From contig JAFRNY010000071.1 in NCBI GenBank assembly GCA_017429945.1, positions 1 through 45,430 on the forward strand: 45,430 nt of DNA, in the 5' to 3' direction. Below are positions 23,123 through 32,070 of the stretch, in pieces. This stretch comes from Bacteroidaceae bacterium. GTDB taxonomy: Bacteria > Bacteroidota > Bacteroidia > Bacteroidales > Bacteroidaceae. Every line of letters starts with the position of its first letter. Within the stretch, counting starts at the first letter, position 1. Below the pieces are notes generated by a model. It did not search any database. It saw only the letters and a list, made by a program, of their open reading frames with translations, and was not told the DNA's origin. Made by a program: the position numbers and the translations under genes.

Positions 23123-24277
23123 CTATTGTCCGGGCATCTTGCCGTCGAGGGCATTGATGATCATCTCAAGCAGCTCGTCGGTGGGGCGTGAGAGCATCAT
23201 GTTGCCTACCTTGCGTTGTGCCTTGCGCTTGCCTGACTTGATCTCGCTGATGCGTTGTGCCAGGATGCTCTTCATCTGCTCCTTGTATTTTGTCTCGGCA
23301 TTGGGGTCGGCGAAGGGCTTTGTCCAGTTGGCCAGCTGCATGTCGTCGGCATCAAGGTTGGGGTTGGAGAGATATTCGCGGATGTAGTTGAGGTAGGCGT
23401 CGTAGTTCTTCTGCTTCTCGGAGAGGGTGATGAGTGTGGAGAGGCGGTAGTGGTCGGCATTCTTCACGCCGAGCACGGCCAGCAGGGCCTGGTAGCGCCC
23501 GAAGGCATCCTCGTCGAGGGTGGCTGTGCCGTCGGCTTCGTTGATGAGTTGGCGTTGGAAGCCCGAGAGGACGTTCTGTATCTTCATCTTCACGGGCATC
23601 TCGCCTACGGCAGCCGAGAGGGCTTCGGGGTGCTGGGCGGTGTAGACGAACGACTTGGCGAAGGGGTTGTTGATGTTGCGGAAGAAGATCATGCGGAGGG
23701 TGCTGTCGGCAGCAAAGGTCTCTTCTTTGCCTTCGAGGATGGCTTCGGCTACGGCGTTGGCCTCGTCGCCCTTGTAGGAGGCGGTGAGCGTCTGTAGGTA
23801 TTCCATGAGGAACTGCGGGTCGCGGTCGCCGGCCTTCCAGCGTTGTTCGAGAGCCGTGGAGGCGTTGTCGGCGCTTTTCTCTTCTACGACCTTGATGAAG
23901 TCGTCAGCGGCGTGATAGCCGAGGAAGCGTGAGATTTCCTGTGCGTCGGCATTGAAGATGACGAAGGTGGGGTAGGCCTGGATTTGCAGTTTCTTGGCCA
24001 GCGGAGCGCCGTAGGTGCCTTCCATGTCGATCTTGATGCTGACGAACTTGGGATTCATGTAGGCGCCCACTTTCTCTTGCGGGAACACGTCCCTGGTCAT
24101 CTTCTTGCAGGGGCCGCACCACTGTGTGTAGCAGTCGAGGAAGATGAGTTTGTTCTCGGCTTTGGCTTTGGCCGATGCCTGTTCGAGGGTTGTTCCTTCG
24201 GGCTCGAAGGCGACGCCTTGTGCCATAGCTCCCAGAGCGATGATCAAGGCAAAGAGGGTCGTTGTTAGTCGTTTCAT
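23123..24277 (-). CDS. Secreted thioredoxin-family protein
   Basis: 384 residues with a signal ending GAMAQ. The thioredoxin domain covers about residues 30-140: LIFLDCYTQWCGPCKK carries the CGPC redox pair, followed by a VSIKIDMEG strand, the cis-Pro loop QAYPTFVIFN and GYHAADDF. The remaining 240 residues are helical with no recognised motif. It is the last gene of the leftward SusC operon. In Bacteroidales, exported thioredoxins keep cysteine-containing periplasmic proteins reduced; here it may serve peptide or protein handling linked to the transporter. Unlike TlpA/ResA proteins, it has a long unassigned C-terminal half. Confidence 0.82.
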   Translation of the reverse strand: MKRLTTTLFALIIALGAMAQGVAFEPEGTTLEQASAKAKAENKLIFLDCYTQWCGPCKKMTRDVFPQEKVGAYMNPKFVSIKIDMEGTYGAPLAKKLQIQAYPTFVIFNADAQEISRFLGYHAADDFIKVVEEKSADNASTALEQRWKAGDRDPQFLMEYLQTLTASYKGDEANAVAEAILEGKEETFAADSTLRMIFFRNINNPFAKSFVYTAQHPEALSAAVGEMPVKMKIQNVLSGFQRQLINEADGTATLDEDAFGRYQALLAVLGVKNADHYRLSTLITLSEKQKNYDAYLNYIREYLSNPNLDADDMQLANWTKPFADPNAETKYKEQMKSILAQRISEIKSGKRKAQRKVGNMMLSRPTDELLEMIINALDGKMPGQ

Positions 24278-24323
24278 TTGCTTTATGTTGGTTGTTGTTA
24301 TGACAAATCGTATGGAAGAAGGT

Positions 24324-26000
24324 TTATTGCATCGAGAATTTCCACGCCATGTCCTTCACGCGGCCGGGGATGGGGTATTCGTAGTGTCGGTCGGTGGCGA
24401 GGATGCCGCTGGCGGGGTTGATGAGGTACTCGTAGACGCGTCCTTGGCCGGTGGAACGGTTGTAGGTGGCGATGTGTACGAGGCGGTCGGACGTGGGCAC
24501 CATGCCGTAGCCGTAGATGGTTCCATGGTAGTATTTCATGATGCGCACGCAGGTGACTTCTTCGTCGTCCGAGGGAACCGTCCAGGCCACGGTGGCAGGT
24601 TGCCGGCTGTCGTAGGCGAAGGTGTAGACCTTGTTGCCGGCACCATAGTAGATGAAGCTGCCGACGTGGCTGGCCGACATGGTGGTGGCATTGGCGACGT
24701 CGGGGCAGAGGTCGCTCATCGGGTAGAGGCCTACGCCGATGTTGGTGTCCTGAGGATAGGACGAGGAGAAGTTGGTGACGGCGAGATAGCGCGCGCCCGC
24801 GCGTTCCATAATTATATAATCAAAGGGACGGAGGCCTACGCCTTGGCTGGTGCCCTTGCCCCAGTCGGCCATGACGAAGTCCATGCCGGTGTTGTTGATG
24901 TCGAAAGCGGCGATGGAGGGGTCTTGCGGCGCAAACTCCTCGAGCTGTGCGCTGTTGTAGGCGGCATAGCGGAAGCGGTGGTAGGTGTTGTCGTAGACGA
25001 CGATGCCGTAGTTGAGCGTGTTGGGGATCTCTGCATTCCAGGGCGCCAGCTCGCCGATGCCGTCGGCAAACTTGGGCACGCCGAACTTGGTGGCGCGGCC
25101 CTCGGTGGCGCTGAACGAGTAGGTGTTGGTGTAGATCTGATTGGCATTGAGCAGCACCTCAGAGCTCTGGCCGCTCATGACGCCCGAGCCGTGCTGGCCG
25201 TACCATGTGGGCTGCATCGAGGTTGGCGGTTCGTGGAAGAACTCGTTGAACTCCAGAGCCTTCATGATGCCGTTCTCGCTGACGCCCACGAGGGTGTAGT
25301 CGGTGCAGAGACCGACGTAGTTGTTGCCCGAGGCGAGCGACACGGCGATGTCGAGGCTACGGATGGGATGCCCTTGTAGCGGTTCGCCGTTGGTGGTCTC
25401 GTAGAGGTTGGTGTAGTAGCGGTTGTAGTTGACGTTGAGCTTGGTCCAGGGATTGTAGATGAGGGCGAGGTCGGAGTAGCCCGGCTGGTCGGTGCGCTCG
25501 TAGAACACCATCCATCCGCCGTCGAACACCTCGCTCACGGCCACGGGCACGCGCCAGAACTGGCGTATGCCGTCGTTGCGGTTCTGCACGGTGAGCTGTA
25601 CGAAGTAGTTGCCGCCCGTTCGGCTGATGACGGCGTTGAGCTTGCGCTCTGTGCCGATGGTGTCGATGACGGCGCTTGCTCCCGAGCCCGATGTGGCGCT
25701 GAAGATGGTCCAGGTGTAGTCGAGCGGTGCCTCGTCGGCTTTCACTTCTTCGCCTCGGAACGTCACGCGCGGCTCCAGCACGAGGGTGTCGAAGCGCATG
25801 ATGGCGTACTCCGATTGTATGCCGGCGTCGGTGGTGTCGATGGCTACGGCGTCGAGCTCGTGGTAGTCATAGTTGCCTTGGTCGTCGTAGCAGCTCGCTG
25901 TGCTGAGGGCGAGGGTGGCGAGGGTGGCGAGGGTTGCCGTGAAACGGCAACACACTCGACGTGTTATTGTGTATAAGGCAGCAGTAGAAGTAACTTTCAT
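24324..26000 (-). CDS. PKD-like family surface lipoprotein
   Basis: 558 residues. Signal with lipobox STASC, then the family's typical first residues YDDQGNYDYHELD. The N-terminal PKD-like domain (about 40-140) is followed by WMVFYERTDQPGYSDLALIYNP, the start of a long beta-rich, propeller-like region. Such proteins accompany SusC/SusD pairs with DUF4843 proteins. In B. thetaiotaomicron the comparable four-component complex (BT2261-BT2264, as I recall) was crystallised with bound peptide. A surface accessory subunit of the transporter is therefore likely. The signal contains a short internal repeat (TLATLATLAL) matching repeated GGTGGCGAG DNA. Confidence 0.8.
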   Translation of the reverse strand: MKVTSTAALYTITRRVCCRFTATLATLATLALSTASCYDDQGNYDYHELDAVAIDTTDAGIQSEYAIMRFDTLVLEPRVTFRGEEVKADEAPLDYTWTIFSATSGSGASAVIDTIGTERKLNAVISRTGGNYFVQLTVQNRNDGIRQFWRVPVAVSEVFDGGWMVFYERTDQPGYSDLALIYNPWTKLNVNYNRYYTNLYETTNGEPLQGHPIRSLDIAVSLASGNNYVGLCTDYTLVGVSENGIMKALEFNEFFHEPPTSMQPTWYGQHGSGVMSGQSSEVLLNANQIYTNTYSFSATEGRATKFGVPKFADGIGELAPWNAEIPNTLNYGIVVYDNTYHRFRYAAYNSAQLEEFAPQDPSIAAFDINNTGMDFVMADWGKGTSQGVGLRPFDYIIMERAGARYLAVTNFSSSYPQDTNIGVGLYPMSDLCPDVANATTMSASHVGSFIYYGAGNKVYTFAYDSRQPATVAWTVPSDDEEVTCVRIMKYYHGTIYGYGMVPTSDRLVHIATYNRSTGQGRVYEYLINPASGILATDRHYEYPIPGRVKDMAWKFSMQ

Positions 26001-26002
26001 TT

Positions 26003-26029
26003 GTTATTCGTTATTTGTCATTCGTCATT
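26003..26029 (-). repeat. Heptamer-period tandem array
   Basis: Units GTTATTC, GTTATTT, GTCATTC, GTCATTA lie between the DUF4843 stop and the PKD-like start. Confidence 0.65.
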
Positions 26030-26855
26030 AGAACGTCACGGGGTTGCCAAATTCATCGGTCAGCGGCTCGTCGTGTGAGGCGTTGTACTCGTTGAGGGCA
26101 CGCTGCATGAGCTGTTGGAGGTGAACGGCATAGACGGCCGAGACGATGTTTGTCTCCTCGTCGTAGGCGGTCTGTGTGTTGTAGTTGATCTCAAAGTCGA
26201 CGAGCCCGAGGTGCTCAATCATGAACTGGTATTTCACGCGGCTGTAGGTGCCGAAGTAGCGCGAGAGTGGTATGCGCGGGAAGTTGGCGGCGTCCCAGTT
26301 GTCGGGCTTGGCCAGGTAGTTCTTCAGCACTACGGTGAACTGCTGGTGGTTCTCAGTGCCGAGTTCAAAGGCTTCGTCGGGCACTACGCGGAAGTTGATG
26401 CGCCCGTCGCGAGTGGTGAAGAGGTCGGCCGACGAGAGCTTCAGGCTGTTGAAGTAGACCTGATAGGTGCCTCCTATCTGACCGGCAGGGATGACGTAGT
26501 CCTCGGTGCGGATGGTGTTGACCATGAGGGCGGAGTCGCCGCCGAAGGGCTGGAGGTGGAACGTTCGGTCGTGGTCGGCAGGCATGCCGCTAATCTGTGC
26601 GTAGAAGGTGACGGCGCCTTCTTCGTAGGCGTAGGAGTAGTTGTAGGTCGTTGTCTCGAAGACGGCGCCGGCGGCGTTACCCACCCAGATGTTGAGGCTG
26701 GTATGGCTGGTGTCGTAGGTCGAGACTTCCTCTTTCGAGCAGCTTGACAGACTGACGAGAGTGAAAAGTGAAAGCGTGAAGAGTGAAAAATAAGAGTTAC
26801 TTTTCACAATGGCCTTCTTCTTTACTTTGTTTCCTTGCTTATCTTGTAGTTTCAT
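26028..26855 (-). CDS. DUF4843 surface lipoprotein
   Basis: 275 residues from the ATG at 26855. A longer start at 26930 would add 25 residues, partly coded by repeat DNA, ahead of the signal. Lipobox LSSC. After a linker, DUF4843 features follow: SLNIWVG, VTFYAQISG, paired strands with VIPAGQIGGTYQV, FRVVPDEAF, FTVVLKNYLAKPDNWD and SRYFGTYSRVKYQFMIEHLG. The hydrophobic core of the signal (FSLFTLSLFTL) is encoded by a heptamer-type DNA repeat shared with the SusD gene. It is a probable accessory of the SusC/SusD complex. Confidence 0.8.
   Translation of the reverse strand: MKLQDKQGNKVKKKAIVKSNSYFSLFTLSLFTLVSLSSCSKEEVSTYDTSHTSLNIWVGNAAGAVFETTTYNYSYAYEEGAVTFYAQISGMPADHDRTFHLQPFGGDSALMVNTIRTEDYVIPAGQIGGTYQVYFNSLKLSSADLFTTRDGRINFRVVPDEAFELGTENHQQFTVVLKNYLAKPDNWDAANFPRIPLSRYFGTYSRVKYQFMIEHLGLVDFEINYNTQTAYDEETNIVSAVYAVHLQQLMQRALNEYNASHDEPLTDEFGNPVTF
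26758..26808 (-). repeat. Signal-peptide-coding repeat, DUF4843 copy
   Basis: On the + strand GAGTGAAAAGTGAAAGCGTG, then heptamer-like GTGAA units and TTCAC at the end. Clearly related to 28323-28373 in the SusD gene. Read on the minus strand both encode YFSLFTLSLFTL. Confidence 0.8.
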
Positions 26856-26914
26856 AATGTCTGAGTTTTTTTTGTCACCCTTCTGATTAACCCGAGGGGA
26901 GGGTAGGGCTGCAG

Positions 26915-26936
26915 ATTCTTCATTCTTCATTCCTCA
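26915..26936 (-). repeat. Heptamer-period tandem array
   Basis: ATTCTTC, ATTCTTC, ATTCCTC between the SusD stop and DUF4843. Confidence 0.6.
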
Positions 26937-28469
26937 CTTGTTCGCCTCCCTCTGTGCGGCCTCGGTCTCGGTGATGGGCAGTGGGAAGGTGTAGACCTTC
27001 TCGGCTACGGCATCGACGTCGGAGTAGAGGATGTTCTGTCGGTTCAGACGCTTGTAGAGGAAGAAGAGCTGTCCTTCGCCCAGGAACTCGCGACGGTATT
27101 CGCGGATGAGCTCCAGCTCGAAGTCGGCGGGCAGCTCGCTCATGGCAGGCAGGTTGCGAGCTGTGCGCAGCTGGTTGAGGGCTGCACGTGCGCCGTCGGT
27201 GTTGCCTTGGCGATAGAGCACTTCGGCACGAATAAGGACCATCTCGGCGATGCGTATGAGCGGCATCTTATAGTTGTAGAAAGTGTTGGAGCCAGCTGGC
27301 TCGTCGTACTTCATCAGGTAGCGGTTGTTGGCATGGGTGGAAGAGCCGGACTTGAAGAGGAAGGTGTAGCGATAGTCCTGCGTGGCGTTGTCGAAGTAGT
27401 CGAGCAGGCGGTCGCGCGTCACGGCAAAGCTGTACTGCGACCCATCGTCGAAGTAGCGGTCGGCAACGTCGGCTTTCAGCGTCAGATTGTTGAGGGCGAA
27501 CAGGTGTTCTGTGGCCAGACAGCGGTCGTAGCCTGCCTGCAGGTTGGCCACGGTGGCCCAGGGGAACTTATCGGCGTTGAGCACGACGTCGGCAGCTTCG
27601 AGAGCACGGTCGTAGTCGCCTTTCCACATGTGGAGGCGTGCCTCAAGAGCCTTCACGGCGTAGTAGTTGAGGTGCAACTGTCGGTTGAGCAAGTAGCCGT
27701 TGTCTATGCTCTCGGTGATCTCGCGGCCCGTTACTATCGGGTCGGCCTTCTCGAGGAGTGCTTCGGCAGCTTGGAGGTCGGAGAGCACGGCGTTGGCCAC
27801 TTCGCGCACGGTGAGTTGTGGGAATACGCGGTAGCTCAGCGCGGTAGAGTAGGGGATGGCAGGCTGGTCGGCGTTCACGGCAAAGCTGACGCCGAAGCAG
27901 CGCAGGAGGTCGAAGTGGAGGAAGGCGCGCAAGGCCAGCGCTTCGCCTTTGATGACATCGTGGTTGTCGGCGGCAAAGAGGCTTGGTTTCTCATCGATGT
28001 GAGCCAGCAGGTTGTTGGCGTTGGCGATTCCGCTGTAGTTGTTGGCCCATATGGCACGGATATAGTTCGTAGGGTAGGCGGCGTCGTAGTCGAAGGCGGC
28101 AGCGTCGTCGTATTGGCTGGCGTAGTAGAAGTCCCATTCGTGGCCGAGCACGCCGATGAAGCCATAGGTGGCCTCCTTGGCGTAGGTGCCGCTGTTGACC
28201 ATCGACGAGTAGACGCCTGCCAGCGCCTCCTTGAAGCCGCTTTCGCTCTCGAAGAGCTCGGTGTCCTCTACCTGCGACCGAGGCTGCACGTCGAGCCAGT
28301 CGTTGCAGCTGGTCATGCTGGTGAGAGTGAAAAGTGATAGAGTGAAAAGTGAAAAATAAAAAATACTCTTCACTTGGCTCTTGCACCAGTTTACTATAAT
28401 GTGTTGTTTATGATTCATAATCTTCTTAAATCCTAATGAAACTTTCATTTTCATTTTTTCGCTTTTCAC
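26934..28469 (-). CDS. SusD/RagB-family surface lipoprotein
   Basis: 511 residues. It starts 3 bp after the SusC stop; an alternative ATG at 28418 gives a shorter lead-in to the signal. Lipobox SMTSC, then the standard CNDWLDVQPRS mature start. SusD features: an ELFESESGFKEALAGVYS helix, ANNLLAHID, GEALALRAFLHFDLLRCFG (TPR region) and the C-terminal RIAEMVLIRAEVLYRQGN and REFLGEGQLFFLYKRLNR blocks. It forms the lid over the SusC barrel and binds the incoming substrate. Which substrate is not shown; the DUF4843 and PKD-like neighbours favour peptides over a glycan. Confidence 0.92.
   Translation of the reverse strand: MKSEKMKMKVSLGFKKIMNHKQHIIVNWCKSQVKSIFYFSLFTLSLFTLTSMTSCNDWLDVQPRSQVEDTELFESESGFKEALAGVYSSMVNSGTYAKEATYGFIGVLGHEWDFYYASQYDDAAAFDYDAAYPTNYIRAIWANNYSGIANANNLLAHIDEKPSLFAADNHDVIKGEALALRAFLHFDLLRCFGVSFAVNADQPAIPYSTALSYRVFPQLTVREVANAVLSDLQAAEALLEKADPIVTGREITESIDNGYLLNRQLHLNYYAVKALEARLHMWKGDYDRALEAADVVLNADKFPWATVANLQAGYDRCLATEHLFALNNLTLKADVADRYFDDGSQYSFAVTRDRLLDYFDNATQDYRYTFLFKSGSSTHANNRYLMKYDEPAGSNTFYNYKMPLIRIAEMVLIRAEVLYRQGNTDGARAALNQLRTARNLPAMSELPADFELELIREYRREFLGEGQLFFLYKRLNRQNILYSDVDAVAEKVYTFPLPITETEAAQREANK
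28323..28373 (-). repeat. Signal-peptide-coding repeat, SusD copy
   Basis: + strand GAGAGTGAAAAGTGATAGAG, then more AGTGAAA units and TCTTCAC at the end. The counterpart of 26758-26808. Confidence 0.8.
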
Positions 28470-28472
28470 TTG

Positions 28473-31400
28473 TCAGAACGTAGCCGTCACCGCCAGCGAG
28501 AAGGTGCGGGCGTAGGGGTAGCTGAGACCGCGCTCGGCACGGATGGTGGAGAGGTGGAAGACGTCGTTCATATAGGCTGTCACGCGCAGGCGTTCGAGCT
28601 TGATGCGCTGAAGCCAGCTGCAGTATTTGAAGTCGTAGTAGGCCGAGAGCGTGGTCAGGTCGAGCATGTTGTTGCGCTGGATGAAGCGCGTGGAGGCATA
28701 CGTCGTGGTGGGCGTGGCCGAGATGTGCTTGTAGAGCGCCACGTCGCCCGGCTGGCTCCACGTGTCGGAGAACACGCGGCGGTCTACGTTGCCGGCGATG
28801 TTGACGTTTTCGACGCGGTCCACGAGCGTCTGGTTGTAGAAGTCGCCGCCCATCTGATAGCTCAGCAGCAGGCTCAGACCGATGCCCTTGACCTCGCCGT
28901 TGAAGCCTAAGGTGCCGTGCACCTTGGGGTTGGAGTCGCCGCCGATGATGTAGTCGTCGGTGGTGTAGTCGTAGGTCGTCGTGCCATCCTTCTTGACGAA
29001 CATTTCGCGGCCTGTCGCTGGATCAATGCCTAACGACTTCACCGCCCAGATGACGCTCATCGACTGCCCTTCCTCGTAGCGGATGATGGGCGAGGTGGTG
29101 TTCTCGGCGTCCTGTTCGCGGTTGAAGGTCGAGAGGGCATCGCTGATTTTCGTCACCTTGTTGACGTTGTGCGCGATGCTACCTGTGAGGCTCATGTACG
29201 ACTGTCCGCTTTGGTAGAAGCGCCAGTTGGCGGTGGCCTCAATGCCTCGGTTCTGCACGTTGCCGAGGTTTTCCATGTAGGAGGTGAAGCCCGTCGACGT
29301 GGGGATAGACATGGCGATGAGGGCGTCGCGCGTGCGGCTGTCGTAGTAGTCGAAGCGCAGGTTCAGGCGTTTCCACAGCCCGAGGTCGAGTCCCACGGTG
29401 AAGTCGCCCGTCTGTTGCCATTTCAGGTTCGGGTTAGGCATTCCCATGAGGTAGGCGCCCGAGATATTGTCGTAGATGATATTGTCGTAGAACTTGTAGG
29501 TGGCTTTGGCCTGATAGGGCGAGAAGTTCTGGTTGCCGGTGAGGCCGTAGGTGACGCGGAACTTGCAGAGGTTCAGCCACGTGGCGTCGCGCATGAAGTG
29601 TTCCTTGTGGAGGTTCCAGCCCGCACCCGCACTCCAGAACGTACCCCAGCGGTTGTCCGAGCCGAACACCGACGAGCCGTTGAAGCGCAGACTTACGTCG
29701 AAGAGGTAGCGCTCGTCGTAGCTGTAGTTGGCGGCGCCAGTGATGCCGAGCGAACGTGTGCGGCTCTCGGCGCCAGAGGGCTTGCCGCCCTCAGCATATT
29801 GCTTGGCGAAGGTGATGTAGTCGACGTGGTTGTTGAGGAATCCCCAAGCTGTCATGCCCTCGCTGTTGCTGCTGGCCGACTGCATCGAGTAGGCGGCGTT
29901 GGCCAGCAACAGGTGCTTGTCCCACGTGTGGGAGTAGTTGCCCGTGAGGTCCACGCTGAGGCTGTTGGTCTCGCCGTTGGTGATGGCGTAGCTGCCGCGC
30001 TGGAAGTAGCGGTCGCCCGTCCAGTCGTTGAAGCGTGTGTGGTCGCCCGGATAGAAATCTTCGCGTTTGTTGTTCTGGTGGGTATAGCCCAGGCGAGCCG
30101 TGAAGCGAAGGTCGTCGATGGGGCGGTATTCGAGGTAGAAGTTCTCGACCACCTCGGTGTACTTCGAGAAGTTCTTGGTGCCGAGCGTGGCGTTGTAGAG
30201 CGGGTTGTAGTAGGTCGTGGTGCTGCCGTTGGCGCCAGGCGAAGTGTAGGTGCCCAACACCTTCTGCACGTTGCCGAAGGCATCCGTCGAGGTGAAATAA
30301 GGATTCACGGTGACGTAATCGGAGAAGCTCCCGTAGGGGCTGTCGTCGGCGTTGTTGCCGGTGACCGAGAGCGAGTTGCGGAACATCCATTGCTTGTAGC
30401 GGTAGCTCAGGTTGATGTTGCCTTGCAGCGTCTTGCGCCCCGACTCCTTCATCACGCCGGCCACATTGTTGTACATCAGGTTGGCGGCATAGCGCATCTC
30501 CTCGGTGCCTCCTTCGACGTAAGCCGTGTGCTTGTTGCCCACGCCCGACCGCAAGGGTTGCGACAGCCAGTAGGTGTCGACGCCGCGAGCAATGTTGGCC
30601 GCGATGGCATTGTATTGCTCGTCGAGCAGTGCCTGATAGTAGGGTGAGGCTGAAGTGTAGCGCCCTGCGTTCTGCTCTACGCGCAGTTTCTCTTCGGCGT
30701 TGCAGAGGTCGTAGGTCGTAAGGTCGGGCAGTTCCATGTTGACATCGCCGGTGTAGGTGATGCGCAGGCGGCCAGCCTCGGGCAGGATGGTCTCTACGAC
30801 GATGACGCCGTTGCTGGCCTTGGAGCCGTAGATGGCCTTGGCTGCGCCGTCCTTGAGGATGGTGACGCTCTTGATACGGTTCATGTCGAGGTCGAAGATC
30901 TGCTGCTGAGTGGCCTCGAAACCGTCGAGGATGAAGAGCGGCGCGTTGGGGTTGCCGCTGTATTCGCCCTGGAGTCCGCCGAACGAAGCCTTGCCGCGGA
31001 TGGTGATGTCGGACATATAGTTGGGGTTGGAGCCGTTGATGTTGTTCATGTCGACAATGAACGACGGGTCGAGCGACTGGATGATCTTCAGCACGTTGGA
31101 GTTGCCTACGAGCTTCAGGTCCTCCTGCGAGTAGCTGACAGCCGAGCCGGTGAAGGTCGACGATTTATAGTCGAACAGACCCGTGACAACCACTTCTTCC
31201 ATGTCGCCGCTCTCTTGCAGCACGATGATTTCCTTCGTGTAGTTGCGCTTGCCGTCGTACTTCTTCGATGTCGGTTTCATGCCGGCGTAGGAGAAGTCCA
31301 GCGTCACCGCCTGTCCACGCGGCACACCGATGACGAAGTTGCCGTCGGCATCGGCCACGGCTCCAGCCTTTGTCTCACGGACGCGCACGCTGGCCATGGG

Positions 31401-31646
31401 GAGCGTCTCGCCGTGGCTGTCCTTGACCGTTCCCTGCACAATCAGTTCACCGGCCGGCAGCTGGCCCTGTGGCCGCTGTGGTGTCACCTGTTGCATGGGC
31501 ACCGACGTCTTATCCTTGGTCGTATTGGTTTGCGCAGTAGCCGTCGTGAAAGCAACGAGCATGGCGGTCAAGGCCATGGCACGGCCCAACCGGCCAGCCT
31601 GCACACGTGAACGGCTCACTTTCATGCTTCTTTTTTTGAGTTTCAT
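28473..31646 (-). CDS. SusC/RagA-family TonB-dependent transporter
   Basis: 1057 residues, full length. A long signal ends ATAQ. The CarboxypepD-regulatory-like domain follows (LIVQGTVKDSHGETLPMASVRV, then a TLDFSYAGMKP strand), then the TonB-box-proximal MEEVVVTGLFDYK, the plug (NVLKIIQSLDPSF, ITIRGKASFGG, PLFILDGFEA, IKSVTILKDGAAKAIYGSKASNGVI) and a 22-strand barrel ending in Phe (LAVTATF). It imports substrate captured by SusD. First gene of a five-gene leftward operon. The -7 element at 31674-31681 leaves a short leader of about 20 nt. An alternative start is Met8 at 31625. No sigma/anti-sigma or hybrid two-component regulator is adjacent. Confidence 0.93.
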   Translation of the reverse strand: MKLKKRSMKVSRSRVQAGRLGRAMALTAMLVAFTTATAQTNTTKDKTSVPMQQVTPQRPQGQLPAGELIVQGTVKDSHGETLPMASVRVRETKAGAVADADGNFVIGVPRGQAVTLDFSYAGMKPTSKKYDGKRNYTKEIIVLQESGDMEEVVVTGLFDYKSSTFTGSAVSYSQEDLKLVGNSNVLKIIQSLDPSFIVDMNNINGSNPNYMSDITIRGKASFGGLQGEYSGNPNAPLFILDGFEATQQQIFDLDMNRIKSVTILKDGAAKAIYGSKASNGVIVVETILPEAGRLRITYTGDVNMELPDLTTYDLCNAEEKLRVEQNAGRYTSASPYYQALLDEQYNAIAANIARGVDTYWLSQPLRSGVGNKHTAYVEGGTEEMRYAANLMYNNVAGVMKESGRKTLQGNINLSYRYKQWMFRNSLSVTGNNADDSPYGSFSDYVTVNPYFTSTDAFGNVQKVLGTYTSPGANGSTTTYYNPLYNATLGTKNFSKYTEVVENFYLEYRPIDDLRFTARLGYTHQNNKREDFYPGDHTRFNDWTGDRYFQRGSYAITNGETNSLSVDLTGNYSHTWDKHLLLANAAYSMQSASSNSEGMTAWGFLNNHVDYITFAKQYAEGGKPSGAESRTRSLGITGAANYSYDERYLFDVSLRFNGSSVFGSDNRWGTFWSAGAGWNLHKEHFMRDATWLNLCKFRVTYGLTGNQNFSPYQAKATYKFYDNIIYDNISGAYLMGMPNPNLKWQQTGDFTVGLDLGLWKRLNLRFDYYDSRTRDALIAMSIPTSTGFTSYMENLGNVQNRGIEATANWRFYQSGQSYMSLTGSIAHNVNKVTKISDALSTFNREQDAENTTSPIIRYEEGQSMSVIWAVKSLGIDPATGREMFVKKDGTTTYDYTTDDYIIGGDSNPKVHGTLGFNGEVKGIGLSLLLSYQMGGDFYNQTLVDRVENVNIAGNVDRRVFSDTWSQPGDVALYKHISATPTTTYASTRFIQRNNMLDLTTLSAYYDFKYCSWLQRIKLERLRVTAYMNDVFHLSTIRAERGLSYPYARTFSLAVTATF

Positions 31647-31673
31647 TCAGTCGTGTGTTTTACTATTGCGATG

Positions 31674-31681
31674 CAAATTTA
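31674..31681 (-). promoter_or_regulatory. -7 promoter element of SusC
   Basis: CAAATTTA on the + strand, TAAATTTG on the minus strand, 28 nt upstream of the start codon at 31646. No clear -33 TTG. Confidence 0.5.
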
Positions 31682-31816
31682 CACATTAAATTATAAATAA
31701 AGCATATAAAACCTAAAATAATTGTATCATTTCCCCTGTTTTTTTCCGAGCCTGTAGTGCAGGCATTGAATATAGCAGCAGGTCGGAAGGCTAAATCCAG
31801 CCGTAATCTATGGCCA

Positions 31817-31832
31817 GTCTCACCAGTGAGAC
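31817..31832. promoter_or_regulatory. Inverted repeat, candidate operator
   Basis: GTCTCAC-CA-GTGAGAC, perfect 7-bp arms. Confidence 0.5.
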
Positions 31833-31880
31833 AGCACAATCCTTGCGGTCGCATCAGCCGATACGGCCGGTCAAGTTGAG

Positions 31881-31899
31881 GTAAAACAAGTTGTTTTAC
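31881..31899. promoter_or_regulatory. Inverted repeat, candidate operator
   Basis: GTAAAACAA-G-TTGTTTTAC, perfect 9-bp arms around one base. The strongest dyad in the spacer and a good protein-binding candidate. Confidence 0.55.
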
Positions 31900-32039
31900 T
31901 TTCGAGAGACTGGGCGTGTCCGGCTATAAGCTATAGCGATTTCGGCGTTACGCCCTTCAGCTTTTTTTATCGTACAGCACTAATTCATCACCTCTGCCAG
32001 TTGAAATGATTTGTACCTAAAAGGAAAACGGCAAAATAA

Positions 32040-32070
32040 TTTGCGCGTAGAGATAAAAATAGTATCTTTG
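32040..32070 (+). promoter_or_regulatory. Promoter of the zincin-GH97 gene
   Basis: TTTG (32040-32043), 19 nt, TATCTTTG (32063-32070): full consensus, 34 nt before the ATG at 32105. Confidence 0.75.

Noticed and set aside
31741-31975. Cobalamin, TPP or SAM riboswitch in the divergent spacer
   Set aside because: None of the diagnostic conserved boxes was found on either strand; the structure is simple dyads.
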